Source: Flavobacterium notoginsengisoli
GTDB lineage: Bacteria; Bacteroidota; Bacteroidia; Flavobacteriales; Flavobacteriaceae
DNA: 64,000 bases
Direction of reading: 5' to 3'
NCBI RefSeq assembly: GCF_014207905.1
Contig: NZ_JACHLB010000003.1
Span: 1-64,000 of the forward strand
Of this stretch, positions 25,401 to 34,736 are shown piece after piece. The notes under the pieces were generated by a model. That model saw only the letters and a program-made list of their open reading frames with translations, had not been told where the DNA came from and made no database searches. How positions within the stretch are numbered: the stretch's first letter is position 1; each line of letters opens with the position of its first letter. The position numbers and the translations under genes are program-made.

Positions 25401-25730
25401 ATGAATTACGAAGACATCAAACGCCATTTTGAGACCAATCCTCCACCAAAGGAAGTGAAATGGACCGAATGGGCCTACATAAGCGACACCCAGGTTTTCC
25501 TTAAAAGCTGCTACACCACCATCCGAAACTACAACGGCCCTATGGACCGCTGCCCTGCATGGTGGCACCTGAGGGATTTTTATATTCTCCTGAAAAAAAC
25601 GCAGCAGAGTGCGGCCCCATCAGAAATCCAGATTGGGGAGCCTTCACCGCAGCAGCATCCAGCTGGAGAAAATGCGCCCGGGGAAACTGCCGCTGCAGAA
25701 AACCGGGAACAGCTTGAAGCCGAAATCTAA
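25401..25730 (+). CDS. DUF6965 family protein
   Basis: The first 65 residues (MNYEDIKRHFETNPPPKEV, then CPAWWHLRDFYILLKK) match the small DUF6965 family common on Bacteroidota mobile elements. A proline/glutamate/alanine-rich tail makes this copy longer, 109 aa in all. Function unknown. It converges with the 81-aa gene across a shared terminator. Confidence 0.75.
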   Translation: MNYEDIKRHFETNPPPKEVKWTEWAYISDTQVFLKSCYTTIRNYNGPMDRCPAWWHLRDFYILLKKTQQSAAPSEIQIGEPSPQQHPAGENAPGETAAAENREQLEAEI

Positions 25731-25774
25731 AGCTGCTCCAACTGCTTTCATCTTACCTCATATCTTAACAAAAC

Positions 25775-25799
25775 AGCCCCGCAGTTCAGATGCGGGGCT
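25775..25799. terminator. Bidirectional terminator
   Basis: AGCCCCGCA and TGCGGGGCT pair perfectly around GTTCAGA and are followed by TTCTTTT on the plus strand and A-rich sequence on the other side. It serves the convergent genes at 25401 and 25805. Confidence 0.9.
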
Positions 25800-25804
25800 T
25801 TCTT

Positions 25805-26050
25805 TTATTTCATCGCGACTGTACCGGCAAGGTTCTCTGAATTTATAAAAGCCGCAATATACTGCTGCACCTCATTGCGCTTCTCGCTGTCCGTTTCAAA
25901 AGTATTGATATGGAACTGCTCGTCCAGGTCCAGAATATGGATAATCTCGGTATAGCCTTTTGAAATAAGGCTGCCTTTGAGCTTCAGAATCGTGTGCTGC
26001 TGGCGGGCATCCAAATCTTTTCTCACCTTTAGCTGTATAATTTTATCCAT
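25805..26050 (-). CDS. Hypothetical 81-aa protein
   Basis: A small charged soluble protein (MDKIIQLKVRKDLDARQQ) with no family I recognise. The convergent terminator and normal codon use support a real gene. The following 250 bp (26051-26302) are AT-rich and empty. Confidence 0.6.
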   Translation of the reverse strand: MDKIIQLKVRKDLDARQQHTILKLKGSLISKGYTEIIHILDLDEQFHINTFETDSEKRNEVQQYIAAFINSENLAGTVAMK

Positions 26051-26302
26051 TGTAAAAGATTTGTTTTTTCAACTTACATTTCCAATCTCAAAATTACTAT
26101 TTAATCCTTTATTGCCGAAGCTGCATTTGTTAAAATTGAATTCTTTAACAGCTGGAAAAATTTGAAGCCAAATAAATCTCCATCTGTAAAATGCATTGCC
26201 GATTTAATAGTGGTTAAAAGAATTTAAATCGATTGGAGCCGGGTGAAAACGGATCAAAGAATTCCAGTGCCCATAAAGCCATTTAAAATGGCATGAATTG
26301 AT

Positions 26303-26512
26303 TTACTCCAGCTCAACGCATTGGAATTGAAATTTATCCAGAAAATCAATTATCTGCTTTGCAGCGACTTCCGTACTGGAAACCCTTAAAATATTATCGC
26401 AGTCTTCCAGATCAAAATTCCATTGCGAATTTGGAATAAAGCTGTTCAGATGCATTTTAAGAGCTTGAACTTCTTCACTGGTCTCTACAGTTGTTTTAAA
26501 TACATAAATCAT
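26303..26512 (-). CDS. Small hypothetical protein, possible ferredoxin-like fold
   Basis: A 69-aa protein starting at ATG 26512 (MIYVFKTTVETSEEVQAL). A longer upstream frame exists but overlaps a gene fragment in another frame, so the shorter start is chosen. GGGAGG stands 2 bp before the ATG. The core (WNFDLEDCDNILRV) recurs in small Flavobacteriaceae proteins of unknown function. The alternation of strands and helices suggests an HMA-like fold, but no CxxC is present. Confidence 0.65.
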   Translation of the reverse strand: MIYVFKTTVETSEEVQALKMHLNSFIPNSQWNFDLEDCDNILRVSSTEVAAKQIIDFLDKFQFQCVELE

Positions 26513-26529
26513 AACCTCCCGTTTTCCTT

Positions 26530-26742
26530 TTACAGTCCTTTCTTTCCTTCCAGCCAGTAGCCGTGGGATATGATCTTTGCTGAAGTCTGGCTTTTCAGCA
26601 CTTTGCGGAAAATCTGAACCGATTTGGCATTCCCCGTTAAAATAAAATTGGCGCCATTCCAATGCTGGGTCTGCATAATCGGAAGGGACCTGATCCAATC
26701 TTCATTCTTAAACGATCCGTTTTTTGGAAATACGCTCAGCCG
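26530..26742 (-). pseudogene. 3' fragment of a siderophore-interacting protein (SIP) gene
   Basis: The frame NGANFILTGNAKSVQIFRKV, ending HGYWLEGKKGL, matches the C-terminal end of Flavobacteriaceae siderophore-interacting FAD proteins, which reduce ferric siderophores in the cytoplasm. The N-terminal FAD and NAD regions are missing. Upstream the frame merges into the MFS fragment. This is the right-hand partner of a deletion junction. Confidence 0.6.
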
Positions 26743-27109
26743 CATAAGCCAACGCAGCGGTGGGCCTGAACCCGGTTGAAAAACCGTGCATTAGCCGCAA
26801 AAAGAAAAAACCGAAAACAGATCCAAATACAGGATACAAAAAAGCGCAGATCAGACAGACTGCCGAACCGACAGCCATCATAGGGACGCGGCCGAGCATG
26901 TCGGCCAACTTGCCGCTGAAAGGCCTGGATATAGCGGCAGTCAGCGTAAACAGCGATACAATCAGCCCTTTGTATTCAGCTCCCCCTAAACTGCTCAAAT
27001 AGGAAGGCAGTTCGGGTATAATCATCGTAAAACTTGAAGCAAAAAACAAGGAGCTCAGACAGAGCATGGCAAACTGATGCGAATAAATTGCTTTTTTTGT
27101 GGCGGGCAT
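26708..27109 (-). pseudogene. 5' fragment of an MFS transporter gene
   Basis: The 133-aa frame contains the first four to five membrane spans of an MFS permease, including the loop motif GKLADMLGRVPMM (about 60-72) and HGFSTGFRPTA. Complete permeases are about 400 aa. The frame leaves the family sequence at AYAAER and ends in KKRIV, exactly where the SIP fragment begins in the next frame. MFS and SIP genes are commonly neighbours in iron loci, so one internal deletion explains both fragments. Confidence 0.75.
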
Positions 27110-27290
27110 TAAAACTGTTTTACGGAAACTTTACAAAAGCCAATCAAGGCCTGCATATTAGATTCAGTTTCACGCAATAGGTTTAACGGCGCATTAACTT
27201 TTTTTTTAAACAATATGCAATGCCGGGCCCAATCGAGCTTCAAACCAGAGGCAGCTTAAACTTTTCTCGTGCATTACCCCTAAGAAAAAG

Positions 27291-28361
27291 TCAAATGCAG
27301 CAAACTGCCGCCAGCACATCATTGAAAAGCAGGCCAGCCGCCAGGCAGACCGCCTTGCCGGCATCGGTAAACAAATCGGTTATGGCAAGCTGTTTCGGGG
27401 TAACGCCGAAATGTTTTCTAAATGACGAAATAAAATGCGAGACGTTCTTATATCCAAGCAGGGCAGAAACTTCATTTACAGCACTCTCCTGCATCAGAAG
27501 CTTTCTGGCGTGCTCCATTCGCAGCTCAGTAATATAAGAATGCATGGTCTGGCGGTAAACTTCCTTAAAACCGCTTTTAAGTTTAAATTCGTTTAAAAGC
27601 ACGGTTCTTGAAACCTGTTTAATGGTTGGATTCTTTTTGTAATTTTTTTCAAGAAATATTCTTGCATGCTCGATCTTAGTATAATCAGTGGCCTTCATTC
27701 CGGAAGGGACAACTTTTTCAAGTTTAAAAATATGCGAGATCAGAAAAAGCTCTTTAAGTTTCGATAAAAGATAATAATGCCCCAATGCGCCTTTATGGGC
27801 ATTGTGGACTATCGAATTTAGTATCTCAACAATATTGTAGTTCATAGGAACCCTAAAACTCCCAAAATCCAAATACTTTCCGGCTTTGACCTGCTTATAG
27901 AAATGATCCTTCTTAATCCAGTTCTCATTCTCCAGAAGCCCCAAGTAAAACTTCCTGGAGAGAAATATTCTGGTGTAGTGAAGCGGCTCCTCTTCTGCGG
28001 ACATTTCCATTTCCACGTCATGATCGCGGAGATAAGCGTATGACAGAGAACCGGGGGTGAGTTTCGTGTGTTCGTCGGCCCCCTTCTTCAGCACTTTGTA
28101 GCTGCCGCTTGCCAGCAGCGAAATATGGATGTAATCATCATTAATTTTAATGATATCCGTGCACTTATAAGCCAGTTCGTAATTGCATCTCAACAGACAG
28201 AATCCGTCGGTGTAATAGACAAAATACCTCCCGTCAAGAAAGTCGTAATTTACAATTTCTTCCTTTTTCTCATTTAAGTCAGGCGCTTCGGTATAATGGT
28301 CAAGAAGATTAATATGTAAAAATTCTTTATCAACTTCTTTTATCCTCACATTTATAAACAT
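27291..28361 (-). CDS. AraC-family transcriptional regulator of the iron locus
   Basis: The 356-aa protein has an N-terminal ligand-binding-like region and a C-terminal AraC double HTH (about 225-325: ARIFLEKNYKKNPTIKQVS, then GYKNVSHFISSFRKHFGVTPKQL). It is divergent from the TonB receptor gene, which it probably controls, with repeated AGCGC-type words between them. The last 30 residues (ITDLFTDAGKAVCLAAGLL onward) extend beyond the usual end of the family and are hydrophobic, perhaps because the 3' end was rearranged together with the MFS/SIP deletion. Confidence 0.85.
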   Translation of the reverse strand: MFINVRIKEVDKEFLHINLLDHYTEAPDLNEKKEEIVNYDFLDGRYFVYYTDGFCLLRCNYELAYKCTDIIKINDDYIHISLLASGSYKVLKKGADEHTKLTPGSLSYAYLRDHDVEMEMSAEEEPLHYTRIFLSRKFYLGLLENENWIKKDHFYKQVKAGKYLDFGSFRVPMNYNIVEILNSIVHNAHKGALGHYYLLSKLKELFLISHIFKLEKVVPSGMKATDYTKIEHARIFLEKNYKKNPTIKQVSRTVLLNEFKLKSGFKEVYRQTMHSYITELRMEHARKLLMQESAVNEVSALLGYKNVSHFISSFRKHFGVTPKQLAITDLFTDAGKAVCLAAGLLFNDVLAAVCCI

Positions 28362-28470
28362 AATAAAGATTTAATGATTTATTCCCTGCAGAGATGGATT
28401 AGGTTCAAATGCCACTTTTTCCGAAAAGGAATGTTTGGCTAATTAATGCATTTTTTTTATAAAATGGACC

Positions 28471-28582
28471 TTAAGTGCGCCTGCGCTAATCCTGAAAGAT
28501 AGCGCTGCAAAACCAAAAAACATGCGCTACCCCGCTAAAAAAAAGCACTTTAAGCGTCAGAAACACAATTTTAGGCGCTTAA
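28471..28582. promoter_or_regulatory. Cluster of AGCGC/GCGCT repeats between araC-type and TonB genes
   Basis: TTAAGTGCGCCTGCGCTAA (28471-28489), TAGCGCTGC (about 28500), TGCGCTACC, GCACTTTAAGCG (28545) and TTAGGCGCTTAA (28571-28582) repeat the same GC-rich words in both orientations inside AT-rich DNA. This fits binding sites for the divergent AraC regulator. No gene lies in 28362-28716. Confidence 0.4.
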
Positions 28583-28644
28583 TTTAATCCAGTTTTTGGT
28601 ATTTAAAATACCGATTTGGTTACGGCTATTGCACACTACCTAGA

Positions 28645-28652
28645 TACTTTTG
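28645..28652 (+). promoter_or_regulatory. -7 element of the TonB receptor operon
   Basis: TACTTTTG is an exact TAnnTTTG, 65 bp before the start codon. A well-spaced -33 TTG is not obvious, which fits dependence on an activator. Confidence 0.5.
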
Positions 28653-28716
28653 CAAAGTTATTTATAATAATTCTAATTAAAAATAATTTTTTTTTTTATC
28701 TATTTATAATCCATTT

Positions 28717-31128
28717 ATGAACCAGCAATACTTTTTTATACTCCTATTTCTTTCGCTTTCATCCAGTGCATTTTCCCAGGAAAGGCATGCTTCTTTATAC
28801 GGCCGCGTTTCTGCAAAAGAAGAAACGATTCCCGGTGCACATGTTCAAATCTCCGACTCCAATCTATTCACACAAACCGGCGCCGACGGAACCTATAGAA
28901 TCGAACTGCAGCCCGGACATTATAAAATACTCTTTACGGCTGCCGGCTTTAAAAGCCAAACCGTTGAAGTTGATTTAAAAGATAATACGCCAAGAGAACT
29001 AAATATAAAACTGGCTCCAAGCAGCCCTATAGACCTTAAGGAAGTTTCCGTTAGAAGCAAATCGGCAATTGAACAGGTCAAGGAATCCCCTTTTAACGTA
29101 GTGGCACTGGATGCGAAATCAAAATACAACACTACCCTGGATTTGGGCCATCTGCTGGCTAAAGCCTCGGGCGTCAAAATCCGTGAATCGGGAGGTGTCG
29201 GAGGGGATATGAACATTACCTTAAACGGCTTTACCGGCCGCAATGTGAAAATTTTCATGGACGGCGTGCCCATGCAGGGAAACAGCTCTTCCTTCCAGCT
29301 GAATAATATTCCGGTTTCGCTCGCTGAGCGCATTGAAGTCTACAAAGGGGTGGTTCCTGTGGAATTTGGAGGCGATGCTATAGGCGGGGCAATCAACATT
29401 GTGACCAACCGCTCCACCAATACTTTTTTGGACGCGTCATATTCTTACGGTTCATTTAATACCCACAGATCAAACATTATTGTAGGCCATACCACTCCAA
29501 AAGGCTTCTCCTTCCAGCTTAATGCCTACCAAACGTACTCCGATAACGATTATAAGATCAAAAGCAGACTTATTACCAATGGACAATATTCGAGGGAAAC
29601 CTATGAGTTCAGGCGTTTCCATGCCGCTTACCATAATGAGACCGTTGTCGCTAAGGCAGGAGTGGTGAACAAATCGTGGGCGGACCGCTTTTTTATAGGG
29701 GCAGCAATAAGCCAGGACCATCAGGAAGTGCAGAACGCGCCGGCCAACATTGAATTCGTATACGGCGAAGTGGAAACCAGCAGAAAAGGCTTCCAGCCAA
29801 ACCTGGAATACTACAAAAGGGATCTTTTCTTTAAAGGGCTGACTGCAAGAGTATCTGCCAACTACAATATAAACAGCAATAAAAGCATTGACACCTCCAG
29901 CTATAAATACAACTGGCTTGGCGAAAAAGCGATGGCGGTCAGCAAAGGAGAGCGCGGCACCTCCGCTTTATCGGAGTACGATAACGAGAACTATTCTGCA
30001 ATGGCCAATATCAGCTACGAGATCAGCCCCTCGCACTCTTTCACGATCAACGATGTCCAGACCGGTTCTAAACGCTATTCCACTTCCACGGCGCCTTTGG
30101 AGCTTGTCACAGAATTTGAGAAGCTGCGCCGTTTAAGCTATAAGAATGTCCTGGGCGTTTCCTACCGCTTCCGCCAGCTCAATAAATGGAATGTCAACGT
30201 CTTTGCCAAAAACTATTTCCAAAAAGTTATCGGACCTTACAATGCCGCCGATGAAGCGCATCCGGAATGGCAGGAACGCGATGAGAGCTACAATACGACG
30301 GGCTACGGAATCGCTTCGACCTATTTTTGGAAATACTTCCAATTCAAGGCATCTATGGAACGCGCGTACAGGCTGCCATCCGATAATGAACTTTTTGGAG
30401 ACGAGAATGCAGAAGTCGGAAACTCATCTCTTGTTGCCGAAAACTCAATGAACTACAATTTGGGATTTACCATCAATAAGGAGTTCCAAAATACGGATGC
30501 CCTTTATGTTGATGCAAACGGATATTTCAGGGATACGGACGATTTCATTAAAAGGGAAATTCTGGTGAGAACCGGAACGCTGACCTCTGTCAATTTTGGA
30601 AGCACGCGCAATCTGGGCGTGGATCTGGAAGCCAGATATTACTTCAGGAATATAGCGATGATCGGCGGAACATTCACCGCAATGCATCTTTATGACAATG
30701 AAAAATTCAGAGGTTCTGAAGGCACTGTATTGAACAGCCACTATAAAGACCGCATGCCCAATATACCTTATCAGTTCGGCAATCTTGATGCTGCATACTA
30801 CATCCACAATATTGGAAAAAAAGAGTCTGGGAATGTACTTAATCTTGAATACAGCCTGAATTACGTGGACCAGTTTTATCTGAACTGGGAAAGCCTGGGC
30901 GGCACCGACAAATATGAACTTCCAACCCAGCTGTCTCATGATTTCAGCGCAACCTACAGCATGAAACGCGGCAAATATAATTTTTCACTTGAGGTAAAAA
31001 ATATAACCGACGAGGAATTGGCCGACAACTTTGGGATGATGAAACCCGGCCGCGCATTTTACGGCAAAATCAGAATCTATCTGATGCATCGCGGAAGACA
31101 CCACAGAAGAGAACAGAATAATAATTAA
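28717..31128 (+). CDS. TonB-dependent receptor (XusA-like, siderophore uptake)
   Basis: An 803-aa outer-membrane receptor. A signal peptide (residues 1-20) is followed by a CarboxypepD_reg-like domain (about 27-95), a plug (about 125-235, with DGVPMQGNSSSFQLNN and a GGDAIGGAINIVTN end) and a 22-strand barrel ending at FYGKIRIYL. A basic histidine-rich tail follows (MHRGRHHRREQNNN), unusual after the last strand. It is followed by a DUF4374 lipoprotein, the XusA-XusB order known from xenosiderophore uptake in Bacteroides. The substrate is inferred from context. Confidence 0.9.
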   Translation: MNQQYFFILLFLSLSSSAFSQERHASLYGRVSAKEETIPGAHVQISDSNLFTQTGADGTYRIELQPGHYKILFTAAGFKSQTVEVDLKDNTPRELNIKLAPSSPIDLKEVSVRSKSAIEQVKESPFNVVALDAKSKYNTTLDLGHLLAKASGVKIRESGGVGGDMNITLNGFTGRNVKIFMDGVPMQGNSSSFQLNNIPVSLAERIEVYKGVVPVEFGGDAIGGAINIVTNRSTNTFLDASYSYGSFNTHRSNIIVGHTTPKGFSFQLNAYQTYSDNDYKIKSRLITNGQYSRETYEFRRFHAAYHNETVVAKAGVVNKSWADRFFIGAAISQDHQEVQNAPANIEFVYGEVETSRKGFQPNLEYYKRDLFFKGLTARVSANYNINSNKSIDTSSYKYNWLGEKAMAVSKGERGTSALSEYDNENYSAMANISYEISPSHSFTINDVQTGSKRYSTSTAPLELVTEFEKLRRLSYKNVLGVSYRFRQLNKWNVNVFAKNYFQKVIGPYNAADEAHPEWQERDESYNTTGYGIASTYFWKYFQFKASMERAYRLPSDNELFGDENAEVGNSSLVAENSMNYNLGFTINKEFQNTDALYVDANGYFRDTDDFIKREILVRTGTLTSVNFGSTRNLGVDLEARYYFRNIAMIGGTFTAMHLYDNEKFRGSEGTVLNSHYKDRMPNIPYQFGNLDAAYYIHNIGKKESGNVLNLEYSLNYVDQFYLNWESLGGTDKYELPTQLSHDFSATYSMKRGKYNFSLEVKNITDEELADNFGMMKPGRAFYGKIRIYLMHRGRHHRREQNNN

Positions 31129-31149
31129 AATTTTTAACACTAAATAACT

Positions 31150-32424
31150 ATGAATCGATTACTAAAAAACAAATCACTGCTAGCAGCTTTTGCCATGCTG
31201 GCTCTTGCGTCCTGTTCAAACGACAATAACAGCGGAGACACCGATCCGGTAGACAGTACTGCAAAAGACAAATACTTTCTGGCAGGAACATCATCAGACG
31301 GAACCACCACCTTTACCTACACCATGGCGGTAAATGACCTGGCGAAAGACACTCTGATCAGCACCAACTATCCGGGCACGATTGAAAATATCGGCAGCTA
31401 CACCCAATGGGGCTACAGCGGCACCAAAGCGCTTTTTGCCATCAGCTACCAGCAGGGCAATCCTGCGCCGGGTTCTGTTTTCCAATTGAGCTCAAGCGGC
31501 GCATTGAAGAAAATTGATGATTTTGTGCTTGACAAAGGTTTCAACAGCATCGGAAGTTTCAGCAATTATCTGGTGGCTGCCGCCAACGGCGAAACCCTTA
31601 CAGGGGCAAATGACGGAAAAAAAGGGTCTGTCTTCTATTCTTTTGATTTGAACAACAACAATGCAATCACCCAGTACGGCACTTTAACGGAAGGCTTTGT
31701 CGGAGGAGATCAGATTGGAAGTTTTGTCGGTATTGCCGATGCAGGAAACAATACTTTTTTCACGGCTGTTAATCTAGCGGTGGGGCCAAGCGCAAGACCT
31801 GTAAATCCAGACAGCATCTACGTTGCCAAAATGGATGCCCAGGCAAAACTGGTGCGCCTTTACAAAGATGACCGTTTGAGCGCTTCCGGAGGACAGTTCC
31901 GCTCTGCACGCTACGGTCAGATCGCAAATGACTCTGACGGCAACACTTATGTTTTCTCGACAGGCTATGGCGCAACGACTAAAAAAAGCGGCGCTTTGCT
32001 GATCAGAAAAGATGCTGCTGCATTTGATGACTCTTACTATTTCAACATCGAAGAAGCGTCTGGAGGCTATAAACTGCGTAAAGTATGGAACATTACATCT
32101 GACTATTTCCTTTTGGAGATGTATAATACTGCCGGAGTTGTTACTTCTACAGTTGCCGCAACGCAGTATGCCGTTGTCCGCATGAGCACCAAAGATTTCA
32201 AATGGGTAAGAGAAGGATTCCCGGCTGTCTCAGAACTTACAAGTACAGGCTGGCCGTTTACGGCAGACGGAAAAGCTTATATTTCTGCTGTCACTCCAAA
32301 CACAAATCCAACGGTTTATGTAATTGACCCTCTAACGGCAACAGCTAAAAAAGGCATCTCCATTTCCGGCGTTTCGGCAATTCCTGGTATGGGCAAGCTG
32401 AGCCCTCAAAGCGATATTAACTAG
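31150..32424 (+). CDS. DUF4374 surface lipoprotein (XusB-like)
   Basis: A 424-aa lipoprotein with the lipobox LALASC (Cys about residue 22) followed by SNDNNSGDTD, the acidic export-like stretch of Bacteroidota surface lipoproteins. The rest has the repeating Gly/Thr-rich pattern of a beta-propeller-like fold and belongs to the DUF4374 family. XusB, a member of this family, binds ferric siderophores at the cell surface. It starts 21 bp after the receptor gene. Confidence 0.87.
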   Translation: MNRLLKNKSLLAAFAMLALASCSNDNNSGDTDPVDSTAKDKYFLAGTSSDGTTTFTYTMAVNDLAKDTLISTNYPGTIENIGSYTQWGYSGTKALFAISYQQGNPAPGSVFQLSSSGALKKIDDFVLDKGFNSIGSFSNYLVAAANGETLTGANDGKKGSVFYSFDLNNNNAITQYGTLTEGFVGGDQIGSFVGIADAGNNTFFTAVNLAVGPSARPVNPDSIYVAKMDAQAKLVRLYKDDRLSASGGQFRSARYGQIANDSDGNTYVFSTGYGATTKKSGALLIRKDAAAFDDSYYFNIEEASGGYKLRKVWNITSDYFLLEMYNTAGVVTSTVAATQYAVVRMSTKDFKWVREGFPAVSELTSTGWPFTADGKAYISAVTPNTNPTVYVIDPLTATAKKGISISGVSAIPGMGKLSPQSDIN

Positions 32425-32555
32425 TGCGCAGCGAAAAAGCTAATACCGGCTAAAGACGACAGCCAATATCCAAAAATTAAATTAAAAACAAGACAGCAGC
32501 CCTGAAGAAATGCCCGATAAGCGATCTGAAGGGCTGTTGCGAAAGAAATAACCTA

Positions 32556-34073
32556 ATGAAAAAAATATTTTTCTTAGCCGCTGCAATAGCTTCAATTGCC
32601 TTTGCAAACGCGCAAAAATCAAAAATAAAGATTCTTGATAGAGAATTCTGGAAAGCAAGCCCCGATTTAACGGCTGTTAAGGCGGAGCTGAACGGCTATA
32701 ATTTTGCAGATGCCAAAAATGGAGATGACCCTTTAAGTCTGGCAATCGGAAATGATGCTTCAATAGAAGTGGTCAAATATCTGGCAGATCAGCCTGGAAT
32801 TGATTTCCAGAGGAATATCCGCGAAGGCAGAACTTACCTGCATGCAGCAGCCGCAAAACCAAACGCAGAGGCAGTAGACTATCTGCTGCAGAAAGGTGCA
32901 GACATGAACTTTTTATGCCATCACGATCAGACTGCCCTAACCTTTGCCGGTTTCAGCGGAACTGTAAACCTTGCGGTAATCAAAGCTTTTGAGAAACACG
33001 GACTGGATCTAAAAAAGACGTATCCGGCTAAAAACGATGCCAATATCCTTTTATTGGCAGTGGGTGCAGATGCCAATTTCGAAATCACTGATTATTTGAT
33101 GTCTAAAGGCATTTCCATTCAATCCGTAGACAGCAAGGGAAACAATGCTTTTGATTATGCGGTTAAATACGGAAATGTCAGTGTTCTGAAAAAACTGGTT
33201 GAAAAAGGGGTCAAATATTCGGATCAGGATTTGCTCTTTGCCGCTCAGGGCGCTTTCCGCAAGGCCAATAAAATCGATGTTTTCAAATACCTGGTGGAGG
33301 ACCTGAAAATTAAGCCAGATGTAACAAGCGCGTCGGGTGAAAATGTGCTGCACTACATTGCGGCAAAAAACAATCAGGATGATATAATTGCCTATTTCAT
33401 CAGTAAAGGTGTAAATATCAATCAGGAAAATAAAGAAGGAAATACCCCTTTTATGAATGCTGCCGGCGGTAAAAGTTTTGAAATAGTCGGACTTATGCTT
33501 CCTAAAGTAAAAAACATAAACGCTGTAAATACAAAAGGGGAATCTGCCTTAACCAATGCTGTAAAAAGCGGCTCTCCAAAATCAGTTGACCTACTTCTGA
33601 GCAAAGGAGCGGACGCAAAAATCAAAGACAAGCAGGGAAATGATCTGGCTTATCACCTGGTGGAATCCTATCGTCCTGCCCGCGGTGGTTTTGGAGGCGG
33701 GAATGCCGAAGAAAACAAAAAGCAGGATGACTTCGGAGACAAGATAAAATCGCTTCAGAAAAGCGGCTTAAATTTTAATGCTCCCCAAAAAGACGGCGGC
33801 ACCTTATACCATGTGGCCATAGCCAAAAATGATGTGGAACTGTTCAAAAAACTATCTCCATTAAAAATTGACGTAAATGCCAAAAATAAAGAAGGTTTGA
33901 CCGTGCTGCACCGCGCCGCTATGGTTTCGAGAAATGACGAAATCTTAAAATATCTCATTTCAATAGGGGCAAAAAAAGAGATCACCTCTGAGTTTAATGA
34001 AACGGCGTACACTCTGGCAAAGGAAAATGACCTGCTGACCAAAAACAATATCGGAATTGATTTTTTAAAATAA
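32556..34073 (+). CDS. Secreted ankyrin-repeat protein
   Basis: A 505-aa protein with a signal peptide (1-19, FANAQ cleavage) and about twelve ankyrin repeats (for example GRTYLHAAAAKPNAEAVDYL, GENVLHYIAAKNNQDDIIAY and GLTVLHRAAMVSRNDEILKY). A glycine-rich loop (RPARGGFGGGNAEE) interrupts the repeats near 375. Ankyrin proteins recur beside DUF4374/DUF2271 genes in Flavobacteriaceae iron loci, probably as periplasmic scaffolds. It is followed 4 bp later by the DUF2271 gene. Confidence 0.88.
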   Translation: MKKIFFLAAAIASIAFANAQKSKIKILDREFWKASPDLTAVKAELNGYNFADAKNGDDPLSLAIGNDASIEVVKYLADQPGIDFQRNIREGRTYLHAAAAKPNAEAVDYLLQKGADMNFLCHHDQTALTFAGFSGTVNLAVIKAFEKHGLDLKKTYPAKNDANILLLAVGADANFEITDYLMSKGISIQSVDSKGNNAFDYAVKYGNVSVLKKLVEKGVKYSDQDLLFAAQGAFRKANKIDVFKYLVEDLKIKPDVTSASGENVLHYIAAKNNQDDIIAYFISKGVNINQENKEGNTPFMNAAGGKSFEIVGLMLPKVKNINAVNTKGESALTNAVKSGSPKSVDLLLSKGADAKIKDKQGNDLAYHLVESYRPARGGFGGGNAEENKKQDDFGDKIKSLQKSGLNFNAPQKDGGTLYHVAIAKNDVELFKKLSPLKIDVNAKNKEGLTVLHRAAMVSRNDEILKYLISIGAKKEITSEFNETAYTLAKENDLLTKNNIGIDFLK

Positions 34074-34077
34074 TACC

Positions 34078-34560
34078 ATGAGACAATTATTTCAAAACTG
34101 TTTCTTTGCAATGCTGTGCCTGATCTGTTCGGGCGCGGCGGCGCAAAGCACAAAATTCAAGTGCATGCTGCAGATGTCCAACTATATGGGCGAAGGCGCC
34201 TACATTGCTGTTTCTCTTGTCAACGCGGAGGGGCAATATGAAAAAACACTTTATGTGATGGGTGAAGATAAAAAATGGCACAAATCATTAAAAGAATGGA
34301 ATAAATTTCACGCCGCCCACAAATCAGACGACATAAGCGCGAAAACAGGCGCCTCTGTAACAGGAGGAGACCGCAGTACAGCAACAATTGAAATCGAAAA
34401 CTCTAAAATAAACAAAGGATACAAACTGCGTTTTGAATCTGCTGTGGAAGACCAGAAATATTACGTAAATGATCTTGAAATTCCGCTTACAAGTGCCGGA
34501 ATCACAGAAAAAAATGAAGGGAAAGGCTACATCAAATATGTTAGATTGATTAAAATATGA
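34078..34560 (+). CDS. DUF2271 periplasmic protein
   Basis: A 160-aa protein with a signal peptide ending AAAQS and the DUF2271 signature (KWHKSLKEWNKF, later YYVNDLEIPL). The family is usually encoded next to PepSY-domain reductases in iron or flavin-linked redox loci. Here the PepSY gene is absent. It closes the TonB receptor operon. Confidence 0.85.
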   Translation: MRQLFQNCFFAMLCLICSGAAAQSTKFKCMLQMSNYMGEGAYIAVSLVNAEGQYEKTLYVMGEDKKWHKSLKEWNKFHAAHKSDDISAKTGASVTGGDRSTATIEIENSKINKGYKLRFESAVEDQKYYVNDLEIPLTSAGITEKNEGKGYIKYVRLIKI

Positions 34561-34736
34561 TCCTCTTTCAGAAGTCATAAAACAGCTGTTTCTATAAACT
34601 CTGGCTGCCTTATTTTTGGATTCCAAGCCAATTCAGGGCAGCCATTGTTTACCCAAAAAAGCGCAAAGCCAATTTAATAAATCCGATATCCTTTGGCAGC
34701 ACTTTCCACAAATATACATTTAAAGAAAAGCAATCG

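Noticed and set aside
26530..26745. 71-codon frame as an independent gene starting MRLSVFPKNG
   Set aside because: The apparent start lies inside the MFS fragment and the residues match the tail of a larger family, so it is treated as a gene fragment.
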